Below, one piece after another: positions 43,482 through 63,900 of a stretch of DNA of 64,000 bases (positions are counted from its first letter, which is position 1; the number at the start of each line of letters is the position of its first letter). The DNA is taken from positions 9,555,210 through 9,619,209 of the forward strand of contig OY811975.1 in the NCBI GenBank assembly GCA_963681505.1, in the 5' to 3' direction. The DNA is from Eunapius fragilis. Its lineage: Eukaryota; Porifera; Demospongiae; Spongillida; Spongillidae. The notes below the pieces were generated by a model. That model was not told where the DNA came from. It was given only the letters and a program-made list of their open reading frames with translations, and ran no database searches. The position numbers and the translations under genes are program-made.

Positions 43482-43729
43482 ACATGTAAATAAAGACATT
43501 CTCTTTGAGGACCGAAAGACAATGATGGTGCAAAAAGCAGGGAAACAAGATTGGCTGACGTGCAAAAATGAAATGCACCTACATTAAGCACCGTATGATC
43601 AGTATCTTACAGTTGTGCTAAATATAGGTGTATTTCATTTTTAATAGTTTCCCTGCCTTTTACACCACCATTGTCCTTCAATCCTATATGCTACCAGCTT
43701 TCTCGGAGAGAATGCTTTTACTTATTTGT
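43482..43729. mobile_element. Hairpin MITE, copy 7
   Basis: Diverged member with ends ACATGTAAATAAAGACATTC and its inverse (GAATGCTTTTACTTATTTGT); arms less well matched. A 23-base G tract precedes it at 43396-43418. Confidence 0.75.
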
Positions 43730-43914
43730 TGCAATATGACTTCTCCAGGTCCCAAACACACCTAAATCCTCAGACATTTCTCATTTTCTTCAATTCTGCA
43801 TTAAATATATTATGATCTTGATCTTGTGTGTACATTGTTGGAGAGCTGGACACACAAACAACACCACATACATTACATTCACACATGAAACATGACTGGA
43901 ACGGGACTGGTACG

Positions 43915-46900
43915 TCACTGGATCAGCACCTCTCCACGACACAGCGGACATGACCTGTGGCTCTGTAGAAGGCAAAGGCTAACCATACCCCTGTCACCTT
44001 TCACATGGTGTACATGCACACAGCTGGTCTAAATAGTAGTACTCATTCCATATATAGATGTGGTCTAAGTTTAAGTACTCATTCCATGCACAGGTGTGGT
44101 CTAAATTGAAGCACTCAGTCCATGTGTGGTTAGCTAAAGTACAAGTTGTGGTGAAGTGAAATGTGTATGATGTCATTCCAATTGTAATAAAGGTATCCCC
44201 CTCATGGTTAAATAATCATTACTTAACAAAAGAACGTCCGACACAAGGATTCACTCACCTCAAACCACTTATCAATGCATGGTTGGTGGAACTCATGTGA
44301 ACATGGCAGTGAGCGTACTCTGTCTTCATCCTCAAAGTCATTCATGCACACCACACAGCGACTGAGCAGGGGGAGGGGCAGGGGTGTACATGTTAGGATA
44401 CTTTTAGACGGGGTCATGACCCTCAATATTCAAAGCACACATAACCAACCACACACTAGCTGCTTATTATAACGGCCAGTCATCGGAACTTCAGACTAAT
44501 TATGGACATTTGATCGTGCGTGAGAGGACAATAGAAGATTAGTATACCTGGCCTTATCTGTGGGGTGTCTGGAATATGCCCGCACAGGAATGGTGTCAAT
44601 CACTGCAATGAACAAAAATCATGATCAGTGGTACAGTGGGTGTGGCCTCACCAAACAGCAACCCATCCCATTACTGATTATAACCATGACTGAAAAGATA
44701 TGGGGGGGGGGGAGGGTCGAGGCAGTGAAAAGGGACCTAGTGCATATCTCTAGAAGTAGCATCAAAGTTGACATGTTCAATTAAATGTATGCGTAATTTA
44801 AAATTCTGCACCACTGAAATTCCGCTGTTAAAATATGAAGTAATTTGAAAACTCGGAAAAATATGTGCTACATGTACAAGGGTACAAGGTAGGTCGCTAT
44901 CCACTGCCTCGATCCTCTACATGTTAGCTTGTGACTACATTACAATTATAACACACATTCCCATAGCCACATTCCAATAACCACATTCCAATAACCATAT
45001 TCCCATAGCAACATTCCAATAACCACATTCCCATAGCCACGTTCCAATAACCACATTCCAATAACCATATTCCCATAGCAACATTCCAATAACCACATTC
45101 CCATAGCCACGTTCCAATAACCACATTCCAATAACCATATTCCCATAGCAACATTCCAATAACCACATTCCCATAGCCACGTTCCAATAACCACATTCCC
45201 ATAGCCACATTCCTACACTCCCTTCTCGTCCCCAGGTATACTCATATATGCTCACCTTCTGGTGCAATGCCTTGAGGCCCCCCAGGTCCAAGACGCTCCG
45301 CCAGTTCAATCAGCTCCTGGAGAGGAGGCACACCCCCCCAAGGACAACAGGGAACATAGTAACATCCACACCATCACATCACACAGACAGGTCCCCTCAC
45401 CTCATAACTCCCTCCTCCTCCCGACAGTACACCAGCCGGAACAGACACATAGGGACCAATAATTACCCGGTACAATACCTCAGGGGCCATGCTGCCAACA
45501 GCATTCATCCACTCCTCCCTGCTACGGGGCCTGGTTGCCGTGGCGCTGGAGGCAGCATGGAGGAACCTCCTGGCGTCCTCGTGGGTCCACTGGCTGACAC
45601 GGGTGGCCAGGGCACTGTAGTTGTCTCTGATCAGCTGCTCCCTGCTTGAAGGGAATGGAGGATTAGGTGACCTTGTGAGGTGGGATGATGTGATGGAGAG
45701 CATGTTTTGTGGCATCAGGAAAAAATATCTATCACTGGAAAAAGTCAGGAACGTCCTGATCCGATTTTTCAGAGTGGTTTATTTTTTTGTGTGTTATAAA
45801 AACCAACCTGAGATTGAATGCTAGCGTGGGAATAGCGTAAAAACCATATGTGAATATAAACATACTCAACACGGTTTTTATTGTTGCACAAAACAAGGAC
45901 AAGACCGTACTGTTTGTACGCTATTCCCACACAAGACATTCAATCCCAGGGCGTTGGTAAAAACAACCTGAAAAGGCATACCTGGACATTGCTAACTTTT
46001 TCGCGCGTATGCAGTGGGCAGTAATTAGAAGTAATGCCCATCAACCCTTCATACCTTCCCTTTCCCCCCTAAAGGCTTCAACACACAAGTACAAGTACCT
46101 TAAGGTTAGAAGGGAGATCTTTGTGCAGGCATGGCACTAGCTGTTTCATTTTTTTTTTAATTAATAAAACTGATAGCTTATTGTAAAAGTGGTATTGTTG
46201 CAGCAAAAAGGGACCCAACATGACATAAAATTTTCCAGGAAGGATCATCAAAGTTGATACATGCAAATGTATGTGTAATCATAAATTCAGGTCCATGATG
46301 GACAGACTAATTTCCACAGTGCGTAAGAAAGAAGTTGTAGAGGACATAGGTGTCTCTTTGAATATAAATTATTAGGGTCCCTTTTTGCTGCAAGGATCCC
46401 AAGCGATAATTCCATTCTATAAATTAACAACCTTAACCATTACCCCCATGGCTCCCTTCATGTGACCACCTTAACCATCACCCCCATGGCTCCCTTCATG
46501 TGACCACCTTAACCATCACCCCCATGGCTCCCTTCATGTGACCACCTTAACCATCACCCCCACGGCTCCCTTCATGTGACCACCTTATCCATCACCCCCA
46601 TGGCTCCCTTCATGTGACCACCTTAACCATCACCCCCATGGCTCCCTTCATGTGACCACCTTAACCATCACCCCCATGGCTCCCTTCATGTGACCACCTT
46701 AACCATCACCCCCATGGCTCCCTTCATGTGACCACCTTATCCATCACCCCCATGGCTCCCTTCATGTGACCACCTTAACCATCACCCCCATGGCTCCCTT
46801 CATGTGACCACCTTAACCATCACCCCCATGGCTCCCTTCATGTGACCACCTTAACCATCACCCCCATGGCTCCCTTCATGTGACCACCTTAACCATCACC

Positions 46901-49900
46901 CCCATGGCTCCCTTCATGTGACCACCTTAACCATCACCCCCATGGCTCCCTTCATGTGACCACCTTAACCATCACCCCCATGGCTCCCTTCATGTGACCA
47001 CCTTAACCATCATCCCCATGGCTCCCTTCATGTAATGATAGGTTAAATAATAACTAACTCATCATCAGGGACATAGCCAGGTGGCCTGTGGGTTGTGGTC
47101 CTTCTCCTCCTCTGTTGCCTCCTCCTGGCTCTACGCCTCCTGCGTGGCTGCATGGGGAGGAGGGATGAAGGTGAGGGTGTGAGAGGTGAGGTGTGGGAAG
47201 AGGGAGGTGAGGGTGTGGATGAGGGAGGTGGGTGTGGGAAGAGGGATGTGGATGAGGGAGGTGAGGTGTGGGAAGAGGGAGGTGAGGGTGTGGAAGAGGG
47301 AGGTGAGGGTGTGGATGAGGGAGGTGGGTGTGGGAAGAGGGATGTGGAAGAGGGAGGTGGGTGTGGGAAGAGGGAGTGTGTGTGAGGGGGTGAAGGTGTG
47401 GGAGGGAAGAGACAAGAAGTTTAGCAAGTGTAGATACATGTAAATATGGAGGCTCAGCAGGCAAAGAAAGTGGTGGGGAGGTGGGTGTGGGAAGAGGGAT
47501 GTGGAAGAGGGAGGTGGGTGTGGGAAGAGGGAGGTGGGTGTGGGAAGAGGGTGTGTGTGTGAGGGGGTGAAGGTGTGGGAGGGAAGAGACAAGAAGTTTA
47601 GCAAGTGTAGATACATGTAAATATGGAGGCTCAGCAGGCAAAGAAAGTGGTGGGGAATAAGGAGACAGGCTTGTGGTGGGGAATAAGGAGGTGGAGCTTG
47701 TGGTGGGGAATAAGGAGATGGAGCTTGTGGTGGGGAATAAGGAGATGGGGCTTGTGGGGAATAAGGAGATGGAGCTTGTGGTGGGGAATAAGGAGATGGA
47801 GCTTGTGGTGGGGAATAAGGAGATGGGGCTTGTGGTGGGGAATAAGGAGATGGGACCTAGCATGCAAATACCTACTGTCAGCACGTCTTCATCACTGCTG
47901 TCATCATCCACAACAATCACCTCCACATTGCTGTGTGAAGGGCCTGGGGCCGAGGGACCAGCAGTGGATGGGCCTGGGGCCAAGGAACCAGCAGTAGACG
48001 GGCCTGGGGCCGAGGAGCCAGTAGTAGATGGGCCTGGGGCTGAGGAACCAGCCGTGGAAGGGCCTGGGGCTGAGGAACCGGTCATTGAAGTGCCTGAGGT
48101 CGAGGTACCCCGGGGTTCAGATGAAGACGCCACAAGTAGGGGACTGTGAGGGGAGAAGGGAGGAAGTATAGGGATATGGCAAATAGCAGCCAGTGGTGCA
48201 CACACACACACACACACACACTAACACACACACACACAAAGTAAACATCCACACGAGAAAATGAAAATGATCCACTTAACCTTCAGACTATCAGCCATGG
48301 GACAAACTCTACATGTACCTAACCATAAATGTTACTATCCATGACAACCACACACCAGGCCTGCAGCTTAATGCTAGGAGCCAATCACATAAAGCAGTCA
48401 TCTTCTTGGATACCCTACCCTCCAATAGCTCCTTGCCAACCACACACCTCCACACAACAACCATCCTCACACATACTGTACACCTACACACCATCCTCAC
48501 ACACTCACCTCTGCTGTGGGGGAAGTGGGTGATCAGAGGACACCACACGCATCAGAGGGATGTAGGGAAGATGGTTCTCTTCTGTCAGGTACAAGGGCAG
48601 GGCCATGCTCCTCCCACCTCCAAGCTCCACCCCCTCACCACGCGACCCTCTCTCTCCATCATGGGACAGAGGCACACCTCCCGCTCTTCCCCTCCATCTT
48701 GGTACTTCCTGCTCTGCTCCCATTGGTCCACCGGTACTCCTCGCGCCCCTCCCACCTTGTGCCCCTCCCCCCCTCCTCGGAGCACCGCCATGTTGTTCTG
48801 CCATTTCTGCTTCGGTGGGAGGAGCATCGCTCCACAGCATGGGGTCCCCAGGCCGCTGAAGGGTACGAGGTACCTCAAACAGTACGGTATCCCTCTGACC
48901 CGTGTGAGGGTTGGGGCCACTCCCCCAGTGCACCACTGATGAAGGCAGTGTTTGGAAGGAGGAGGGATGACTCGGGTGGCTCTGGGAGGGATGTCCCTGG
49001 CCTTGGCCTTGAGGGGGATGCCCCTGGCCTTGAGGGGGATGTCCATGGCCTTGAGGGGGATGTCCCTGGCCTTGATAGGGGTGTTGCCTATGGCCTTGAG
49101 GGGGATGTCCCTGACCTTGATGGGGATGAGTTGGGTGTTGCCCTTGGGCTTGAAGGGGATGTCCCTGGGCCTGAGGCGTGTGATCCATCTGACCCTGGGT
49201 GTAGTAGACTCTGCTCCCATGCATGGTTGGGGGAGACATCAGTGATGTGTTCACCCAGAGCACTGGGTGGTGGTGGTGGGTAGTGGGCGGAGCATGGTGG
49301 TGGGTAGTGGGCGGAGCAAGGTGGTGGGTAGTGGGCGGAGCATGGTGGTGGGTAGTGGGCGGAGCAAGGTGGTGGGTAGTGGGCGGAGCATACATGTAGC
49401 CTGTGGGGAGCTGTAGCTGGGACTGGATGGAAGGGGGATGAGGAGGTGGTGTGGGATATGTACGCAGACCAGCTGTATGAGGGTCATGTGACGTGTCATG
49501 TGACGTGTCACGTGGGGGGTTATGGGAGGAGTCACGAGCCATTCGGAGTGAGGGTGGACCTCCCCTAGAACACTGGCGACCAGGTCTGAGCCTAGGGGAG
49601 GGGGTACCCCTCTGATCGGAGGAGGGGGACCTGACCTGTACAATAACTGGCTGAACAGCTGAAGAGGTCTCACTCAGGTGCCCTGATGTCTGAAGTTCCC
49701 TGGGCCTCGGTACACCATCATCACCACCATTGATGGGGCTAGTATTGGGCTGTTCTGTCCCACCGTCACTATGAGTGGAATGTTCATCTGCTGGTACAAC
49801 CGGCTGCGAAACACCGCCGGTGGGAGGAACAACGGGCTGGGGACCAGAACTGGCTTGTTCGGCAGTGTGACCACCAAGGTGTACGCTCTGTGCGTTTGAG

Positions 49901-51754
49901 ACTGGAGGGGACATCGGTTCACTACTGGCTTGAGTGGTTTGCACAACAGGTTGAGACGGGATTGGGTCACTGGTATGACTGGTTTGTGACACGCCCCCAT
50001 TACTGGTAAGGGTGGCTCGCTCAGTCGATTGGGGCCTGCCACGTTGCTCGACGGGTCCCCACGCCATTCCTTGCCCGGCAGAGGTGGTGCCGGCTTCGTG
50101 CCCATTCCCGGCAGTGACCGCAGCCTTTCTGGTCACCCTCCTCCCCTTCTTCCCCCTCACTGAGGCCACTCCCACCTGTATAGAGGTGGTCTGACCATAG
50201 CCATCACCACTAACTGGCTGCATGATGACAGCAGTATCCTCGTGGGTTGGCACGCCAGATGAGTGCCCTTGTGAGGGTGTGATGCCTGACGAGTGCCCTT
50301 GTGAGGGTGTGATGCCTGACGAGTGCCCTTGTGAGGGTGTGATGCCTGACGAGTGCCCTTGTGAGGGTGTGGAGATGCCTGACGAGTGCCCTTGTGAGGG
50401 TGTGGAGATGCCTGACGAGTGCCCTTGTGAGGGTGTGGAGATGCCTGACGAGTGCCCTTGTGAGGGTGTGGAGATGCCTGACGAGTGCCCTTGTGAGGGT
50501 GTGGAGGGGTCATCTTCTCCCATTCTGCGTATGGAAGCCGAATTGAAAGCTGTTGCAGTGTCCTCATCATCGTGAAAGCTGGTGGAATGGTTGCCAAGGT
50601 GAGTAGCAGAAGATGTGGTTTGTGGGAGGGACTCTTTCGCCTTAGCCCGACCTTTGCCCTTCTGAGACTTCCGCACACTTGGGGATAAAACAGTGCTGAT
50701 GACGAGTGGAAGAGGGAGGAGGGAGGAGAGGAGGGAGGAGAGGAGGGAAGGGGTGGGATAGAGGGGGGGGGAGGATAGAGGGAGAAGGAAGGGAGGAGGG
50801 GAGAAGGGAAGGGGTAGGTAGAGGAGGGGAGGGGGAGGAGGGAGGGGAGAAGGGAAGGGGTAGGGTAGAGGGAGGAGGAAGGAGAGGAGGGAGGGGAGAA
50901 GGGAAGGGGTGGGATAGAGGGGGGGGAGGAGAGGAGGGAGGGGAGAAGGGAAGGGGTAGGGTAGAGGGAGAAGGAAGGGGAGGAGGGGAGAAGGGAAGGG
51001 GTAGGTAGAGGAGGGGAGGGGGAGGAGGGAGGAGAGAAGGGGAGGGGGAGGAGGGAGGAGAGAAGGGGAGGGGGAGGAGGGAGGAGAGAAGGGAGGGGGA
51101 GGAGGGAGGAGAGAGGGGAAGGGGTGGGTAGAGGGAGGGAAAAGGGGAGAAGGAAAGGGGTAGGTTGAGGAGGAGGAAGGGGAGGGAGGGGAAAGTAGGG
51201 AGGGGGAAGGAGAAGGGAGGGGGAAAGGGAGTAGAGATGAAGTTGGAGATAAGGATAAAGTTGAAAGGACACATATGGGGCAACACAGAACACATGAGTG
51301 GATAGCAGAACAAAAAAGGAGACAAAACACACCATGCAGCCAAGAAAGAAAGTAACAAAAAGGCCTTGGACAGTTTGGAGTGAAAGGAACAGAAGGAAGG
51401 GAGATTTCAATGAACATGGAGGTATGTGAAACCAAAACACACACCTTTGGGGAAAGTATTTTGGTATTTTGATAAATGTGTGTGTGAGTGTGGTCGTGTG
51501 TGTGGGTGAGTGTGTGTGTGTGCGTGTGTGTTTGCGTGTGTGTTTGTGTGTGTGTGTGTGAGCCCGCCTAGCTTGAACGGACAAAGGTTACATATAAACA
51601 CGCGCGTGGTGATACAATGTCGCCCATGGTGAGGGACACAGCTGCTAACCACAGCTTACCTCGCGCTCGACTCGAAGCTCGCGTTCCTTTCGACCCGGTC
51701 GACGCGGCGACTCCTGGTGGAAGGCGGTACTGCCTCGTCAACAAACCCGGCCAT
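43915..51754 (-). CDS. RING-H2 E3 ubiquitin ligase, RNF38/RNF44 type
   Basis: Nine minus-strand exons: 51660-51754, 48509-50677, 47876-48143, 47059-47147, 45467-45641, 45256-45316, 44548-44602, 44259-44361 and 43915-43962. All phases agree and the total is 3063 nt (1020 aa plus stop). The C terminus has ELIELAERLG (933-942), then a RING-H2 finger C973, C976, C991, H993, H996, C999, C1010, C1013 with CVVCMNDFE and LPCSHEFHQPC, closest to RNF38/44. The finger recruits E2 enzymes. A basic run PRRRRARRRQQRRRR (845-859) may be a nuclear signal, and VEVIVVDDDSSDED (828-841) fits a SUMO-interacting motif. Most of exon 2 is low-complexity Pro/Gln/Gly/His repeat. Start: ATG at 51752-51754; the upstream ATG at 51833 leads to a stop in frame. 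Donor GTTAGT at 47053-47058 is the weakest junction. Confidence 0.88.
44259..44361 (-). CDS. RING exon (first six zinc ligands)
   Basis: Acceptor GCTCAG|, donor GAG|GTGAGT. Reads SRCVVCMNDFEDEDRVRSLP then CSHEFHQPCIDKWFE. The last two Cys ligands (SCPLCRGEVLIQ and stop) come from exon 43915-43962. Confidence 0.93.
44946..45215. repeat. 14-bp minisatellite with 70-bp higher-order period
   Basis: In the RING-gene intron between 44602 and 45256. Monomer CCAATAACCACATT and variants; a block of five monomers repeats with period 70 (for example CATATTCCCATAGCAAC near 44997, 45067 and 45137). Confidence 0.85.
45642..46425. other. RING-gene intron with two small inverted-repeat elements
   Basis: 45799-45964 has imperfect inverted ends (AAAAACCAACCTGAGATTGA and GGGAATAGCGTA, mirrored on the right). 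46198-46393 has perfect 19-bp inverted ends TTGCAGCAAAAAGGGACCC. Both look like MITEs. Confidence 0.6.
46426..47032. repeat. 38-bp minisatellite, about 16 copies
   Basis: Unit CCTTAACCATCACCCCCATG plus GCTCCCTTCATGTGACCA, very homogeneous, in the same RING-gene intron. Confidence 0.95.
47148..47875. repeat. Intronic minisatellites of the RING gene
   Basis: 47150-47640: GGGAGGTGGGTGTGGGAAGA-type units with a duplicated block of about 170 bp (47375-47470 and 47548-47645). 47640-47865: 27-bp unit AATAAGGAGATGGAGCTTGT plus GGTGGGG, about 8 copies. Confidence 0.9.
48509..50677 (-). CDS. Large low-complexity exon of the RING gene
   Basis: 722 codons between acceptor TATCCCCAAG| and donor GCAGAG|GTGAGT. 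Contains three coding tandem repeats: STPSQGHSSGI units (50240-50505, 30 or 33 bp), PTTHHLAPPTTHH units (49250-49390, 24 bp) and GQGHPPQGH units (48970-49190). The frame extends 5' past the acceptor through a GA/CT-rich intron, which should not be read as protein. Probably disordered; resembles the Pro-rich N-terminal parts of RNF38/44 only in composition. Confidence 0.75.
50678..51659. repeat. First intron of the RING gene, purine/pyrimidine-rich
   Basis: 50700-51240 is nearly pure GGGAGGAG-type sequence on the plus strand with several 50-150 bp internal duplications; 51475-51560 is GT-rich. Confidence 0.85.
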
Positions 51755-52460
51755 TGACCTTGTTCTCTTCACGGCGGTATCTCGACTGCACGTAGGGCGG
51801 TCCTCACGGCCTGGGCCTCTCCTTTCGGTCATGGCTAGTAAGAGGCGCCTCCGTTATGAAACTGGTTTGGGCATGTTGTATTATAGACGGAAGAGGATGA
51901 GGAAGGAAGGGGGGTTAATAGTAGGATGTAAAACCACTGCTCTTACACACACATGAACACATAAAGACGCACACAACACACTCTGTCGGTCTGGTCAAAC
52001 CAAAGTATATACATATTACTTGCCTGTATGCAGACGTTTAGTGGACTTCCGAATAACGGTACTTCTGACATACACACACACACACACAAAAAAAAATTAC
52101 TCGATCTAATACCAGAGATACGCGGCACTCCTTCCCGCCGTATGTTTACGCTACGACACGCCAGACGCTCATGCATACGTCACTGAGATAATTAAAAAGC
52201 GGGTGGTATAATTGCACGTGATACCTTTGGAATAAATAATATTGGCGTAGGAAAGCTTGCTGGGTCGACAGGACTGACTATTCTAATCAAGGCAGATTAA
52301 GGTATGTGTTGTTAAGGTAAACTATTTCTGTCTGCGTACCGTCTGCGATCTGTGGTCAAATCATATTTTTATATACTTTTTTATGTTTGAGCGAAAGGTA
52401 TACCAGTATTCACATGTTGTATTCAGCTGAACCTAACTGTGAATCACGGCCGGATTCCAA

Positions 52461-52547
<87 letters not shown>

Positions 52548-53285
52548 CGCGTGTGTATGTGTGGTGTGCGTATGTGGCGTGTGCGCGCGTGTGTGAGGCG
52601 TGTGTGTTGTGTGTGTGCGTTTACGCGCACGTGTGTAGTACATTGATCCATGTAGATCGTCTGTGTGTGTGTGTGTGTGTGTGGTGTGTGTGTGTGTGGT
52701 GTGTGTGTACATGTAATAAGTATGATTGGGTTCTCTGTAAACTGAATACGTTACCTTTGTACTGCTTTTGTTGTGTGTTATTTTTATAGTAGCATTTGTT
52801 CAGCCCTTATATGACTGGAGGGGTGGGGCCATCACTAGCCACACCCACAGTACTACACGATACATCATCGTGGAATTGCAGCTGAATGGCCAACCAGAGG
52901 AAGGGGAAGGGGAAGGGAGGGGGGGGGGGAAGGGAAAGGGAGGGGGGGGGGAAGGGAAAGGGAGGGGGGGGGGGAAGGGAAAGGGAGGGGGGGAAGGGAG
53001 GAGGGGGGGCTTCATGGCTATGTACCTGAAATTTCATGGAAAGGGAACAATATAGCAAATGCCTTCCTCCTCCCTCCTCCACCACCACCCTCCTCCTCCA
53101 CCCCTCCTCCTCCACCCCTCCTCCTCCACCCCTCCTCCACCCCTCCTCCCTGTACTATCATCACTTTTTAACGTTTTCATATACACATACACACACACAA
53201 ATATACACACCTACACACATACCTGCACACACACACCTACACACACCTACACACACACACACACCTACACACGTCTCAGCAGAGG
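51755..53285. promoter_or_regulatory. Head-to-head intergenic region, RING gene and liprin-alpha
   Basis: 1.5 kb between the two start codons. Must hold both promoters and the 5' leader of liprin-alpha. Locally GC-rich with CpG at 51660-51840. A plus frame ATG at 51831 (MASKRRLRYETGLGM) is unassigned. Contains (GT)n at 52463-52543 and a G-rich repeat at 52910-53010. No TATA box identified. Confidence 0.5.
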
Positions 53286-60909
<7,624 letters not shown>

Positions 60910-60934
60910 GTAATGGTGCCACTACTACACATGA

Positions 60935-63900
60935 GTGTGTTCACCTAACAGGTCCATGTACATGAGTGTGTTCATCTAACAGGTCCATGTACATGAGTGT
61001 GTTCACCTAACAGGTCCATGTACATGAGTGTGTTCACCTAACAGGTCCATGTACATGAGTGTGTTCACCTAACAGGTCCATGTACATGAGTGTGTTCATC
61101 TAACAGGTCCATGTACATGAGTGTGTTCACCTAACAGGTCCATGTACATGAGTGTGTTCACCTAACAGGTCCATGTACATGAGTGTGTTCACCTAACAGG
61201 TCCATGTACATGAGTGTGTTCACCTAACAGGTCCATGTACATGAGTGTGTTCACCTAACAGGTCCATGTACATGAGTGTGTTCACCTAACAGGTCCATGT
61301 ACATGAGTGTGTTCACCTAACAGGTCCATGTACATGAGTGTGTTCATCTAACAGGTCTATGTACATGAGTGTGTTCATCTAACAGGTCCATGTACATGAG
61401 TGTGTTCATCTAACAGGTCCATGTACATGAGTGTGTTCACCTAACAGGTCCATGTACATGACTGTGTTCATCTAACAGGTCCATGTACATGAGTGTGTTC
61501 ACCTAACAGGTCTATGTACATGAGTGTGTTCACCTAACAGGTCTATGTACATGAGTGTGTTCATCTAACAGGTCTATGTACATGAGTGTGTTCATCTAAC
61601 AGGTCCATGTACATGAGTGTGTTCATCTGACAGGTCTATGTACATGAGTGTGTTCACCTAACAGGTCTATGTACATGAGTGTGTTCATCTAACAGGTCCA
61701 TGTACATGAGTGTGTTCACCTAACAGGTCCATGTACATGAGTGTGTTCACCTAACAGGTCCATGTACATGAGTGTGTTCACCTAACAGGTCTATGTACAT
61801 GAGTGTGTTCACCTAACAGGTCCATGTACATGAGTGTGTTCATCTAACAGGTCCATGTACATGAGTGTGTTCACCTAACAGGTCCATGTACATGAGTGTG
61901 TTCACCTAACAGGTCCATGTACATGAGTGTGTTCATCTAACAGGTCCATGTACATGAGTGTGTTCATCTAACAGGTCCATGTACATGAGTGTGTTCACCT
62001 AACAGGTCCATGTACATGAGTGTGTTCACCTAACAGGTCCATGTACATGAGTGTGTTCACCTAACAGGTCTATGTACATGAGTGTGTTCATCTAACAGGT
62101 CCATGTACATGAGTGTGTTCACCTAACAGGTCCATGTACATGAGTGTGTTCATCTAACAGGTCCATGTACATGAGTGTGTTCACCTAACAGGTCCATGTA
62201 CATGAGTGTGTTCACCTAACAGGTCCATGTACATGAGTGTGTTCACCTAACAGGTCTATGTACATGAGTGTGTTCATCTAACAGGTCCATGTACATGAGT
62301 GTGTTCACCTAACAGGTCCATGTACATGAGTGTGTTCACCTAACAGGTCCATGTACATGAGTGTGTTCATCTAACAGGTCCATGTACATGAGTGTGTTCA
62401 TCTAACAGGTCCATGTACATGAGTGTGTTCACCTAACAGGTCCATGTACATGAGTGTGTTCACCTAACAGGTCCATGTACATGAGTGTGTTCACCTAACA
62501 GGTCTATGTACATGAGTGTGTTCATCTAACAGGTCCATGTACATGAGTGTGTTCACCTAACAGGTCCATGTACATGAGTGTGTTCATCTAACAGGTCCAT
62601 GTACATGAGTGTGTTCATCTGACAGGTCTATGTACATGAGTGTGTTCACCTAACAGGTCTATGTACATGAGTGTGTTCATCTAACAGGTCCATGTACATG
62701 AGTGTGTTCATCTAACAGGTCCATGTACATGAGTGTGTTCATCTAACAGGTCCATGTACATGAGTGTGTTCACCTAACAGGTCCATGTACATGAGTGTGT
62801 TCACCTAACAGGTCCATGTACATGAGTGTGTTCATCTAACAGGTCCATGTACATGAGTGTGTTCACCTAACAGGTCTATGTACATGAGTGTGTTCATCTA
62901 ACAGGTCCATGTACATGAGTGTGTTCACCTAACAGGTCCATGTACATGAGTGTGTTCACCTAACAGGTCCATGTACATGAGTGTGTTCACCTAACAGGTC
63001 CATGTACATGAGTGTGTTCACCTAACAGGTCCATGTACATGAGTGTGTTCACCTAACAGGTCCATGTACATGAGTGTGTTCACCTAACAGGTCCATGTAC
63101 ATGAGTGTGTTCATCTAACAGGTCTATGTACATGAGTGTGTTCATCTAACATGTCCATGTACATGAGTGTGTTCACCTAACAGGTCCATGTACATGAGTG
63201 TGTTCATCTAACAGGTCCATGTACATGAGTGTGTTCACCTAACAGGTCCATGTACATGAGTGTGTTCATCTAACAGGTCCATGTACATGAGTGTGTTCAT
63301 CTAACAGGTCCATGTACATGAGTGTGTTCACCTAACAGGTCCATGTACATGAGTGTGTTCATCTAACAGGTCCATGTACATGAGTGTGTTCACCTAACAG
63401 GTCCATGTACATGAGTGTGTTCATCTAACAGGTCCATGTACATGAGTGTGTTCATCTAACAGGTCCATGTACATGAGTGTGTTCACCTAACAGGTCCATG
63501 TACATGAGTGTGTTCACCTAACAGGTCCATGTACATGAGTGTGTTCATCTAACAGGTCCATGTACATGAGTGTGTTCACCTAACAGGTCCATGTACATGA
63601 GTGTGTTCACCTAACAGGTCCATGTACATGAGTGTGTTCATCTAACAGGTCCATGTACATGAGTGTGTTCACCTAACAGGTCTATGTACATGAGTGTGTT
63701 CACCTAACAGGTCCATGTACATGAGTGTGTTCATCTAACAGGTCCATGTACATGAGTGTGTTCACCTAACAGGTCTATGTACATGAGTGTGTTCATCTAA
63801 CAGGTCCATGTACATGAGTGTGTTCACCTAACAGGTCCATGTACATGAGTGTGTTCACCTAACAGGTCTATGTACATGAGTGTGTTCACCTAACAGGTCC

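Noticed and set aside
47054..48217. A single 387-residue minus frame
   Set aside because: Mixture of exon 47876-48143 with an intronic minisatellite; splice sites and phases define the exons instead.
50678..51444. N-terminal 250 residues (Pro/Leu/Ser-rich) in frame with the RING-gene exon 2
   Set aside because: GA/CT-rich intron sequence; a good acceptor at 50678-50679 and a phase-matched first exon at 51660-51754 explain the gene without it.
51660..51833. Upstream ATG at 51833 as start of the RING gene
   Set aside because: Its frame meets a TGA before the donor; the ATG at 51754 is in phase with exon 2.
52463..52543. Cys/Val repeat frames (CVCVCV) and His/Thr frames
   Set aside because: Translations of (GT)n/(CA)n microsatellites; the same holds at 53.5-53.9, 55.9-56.5 and 60.3 kb.
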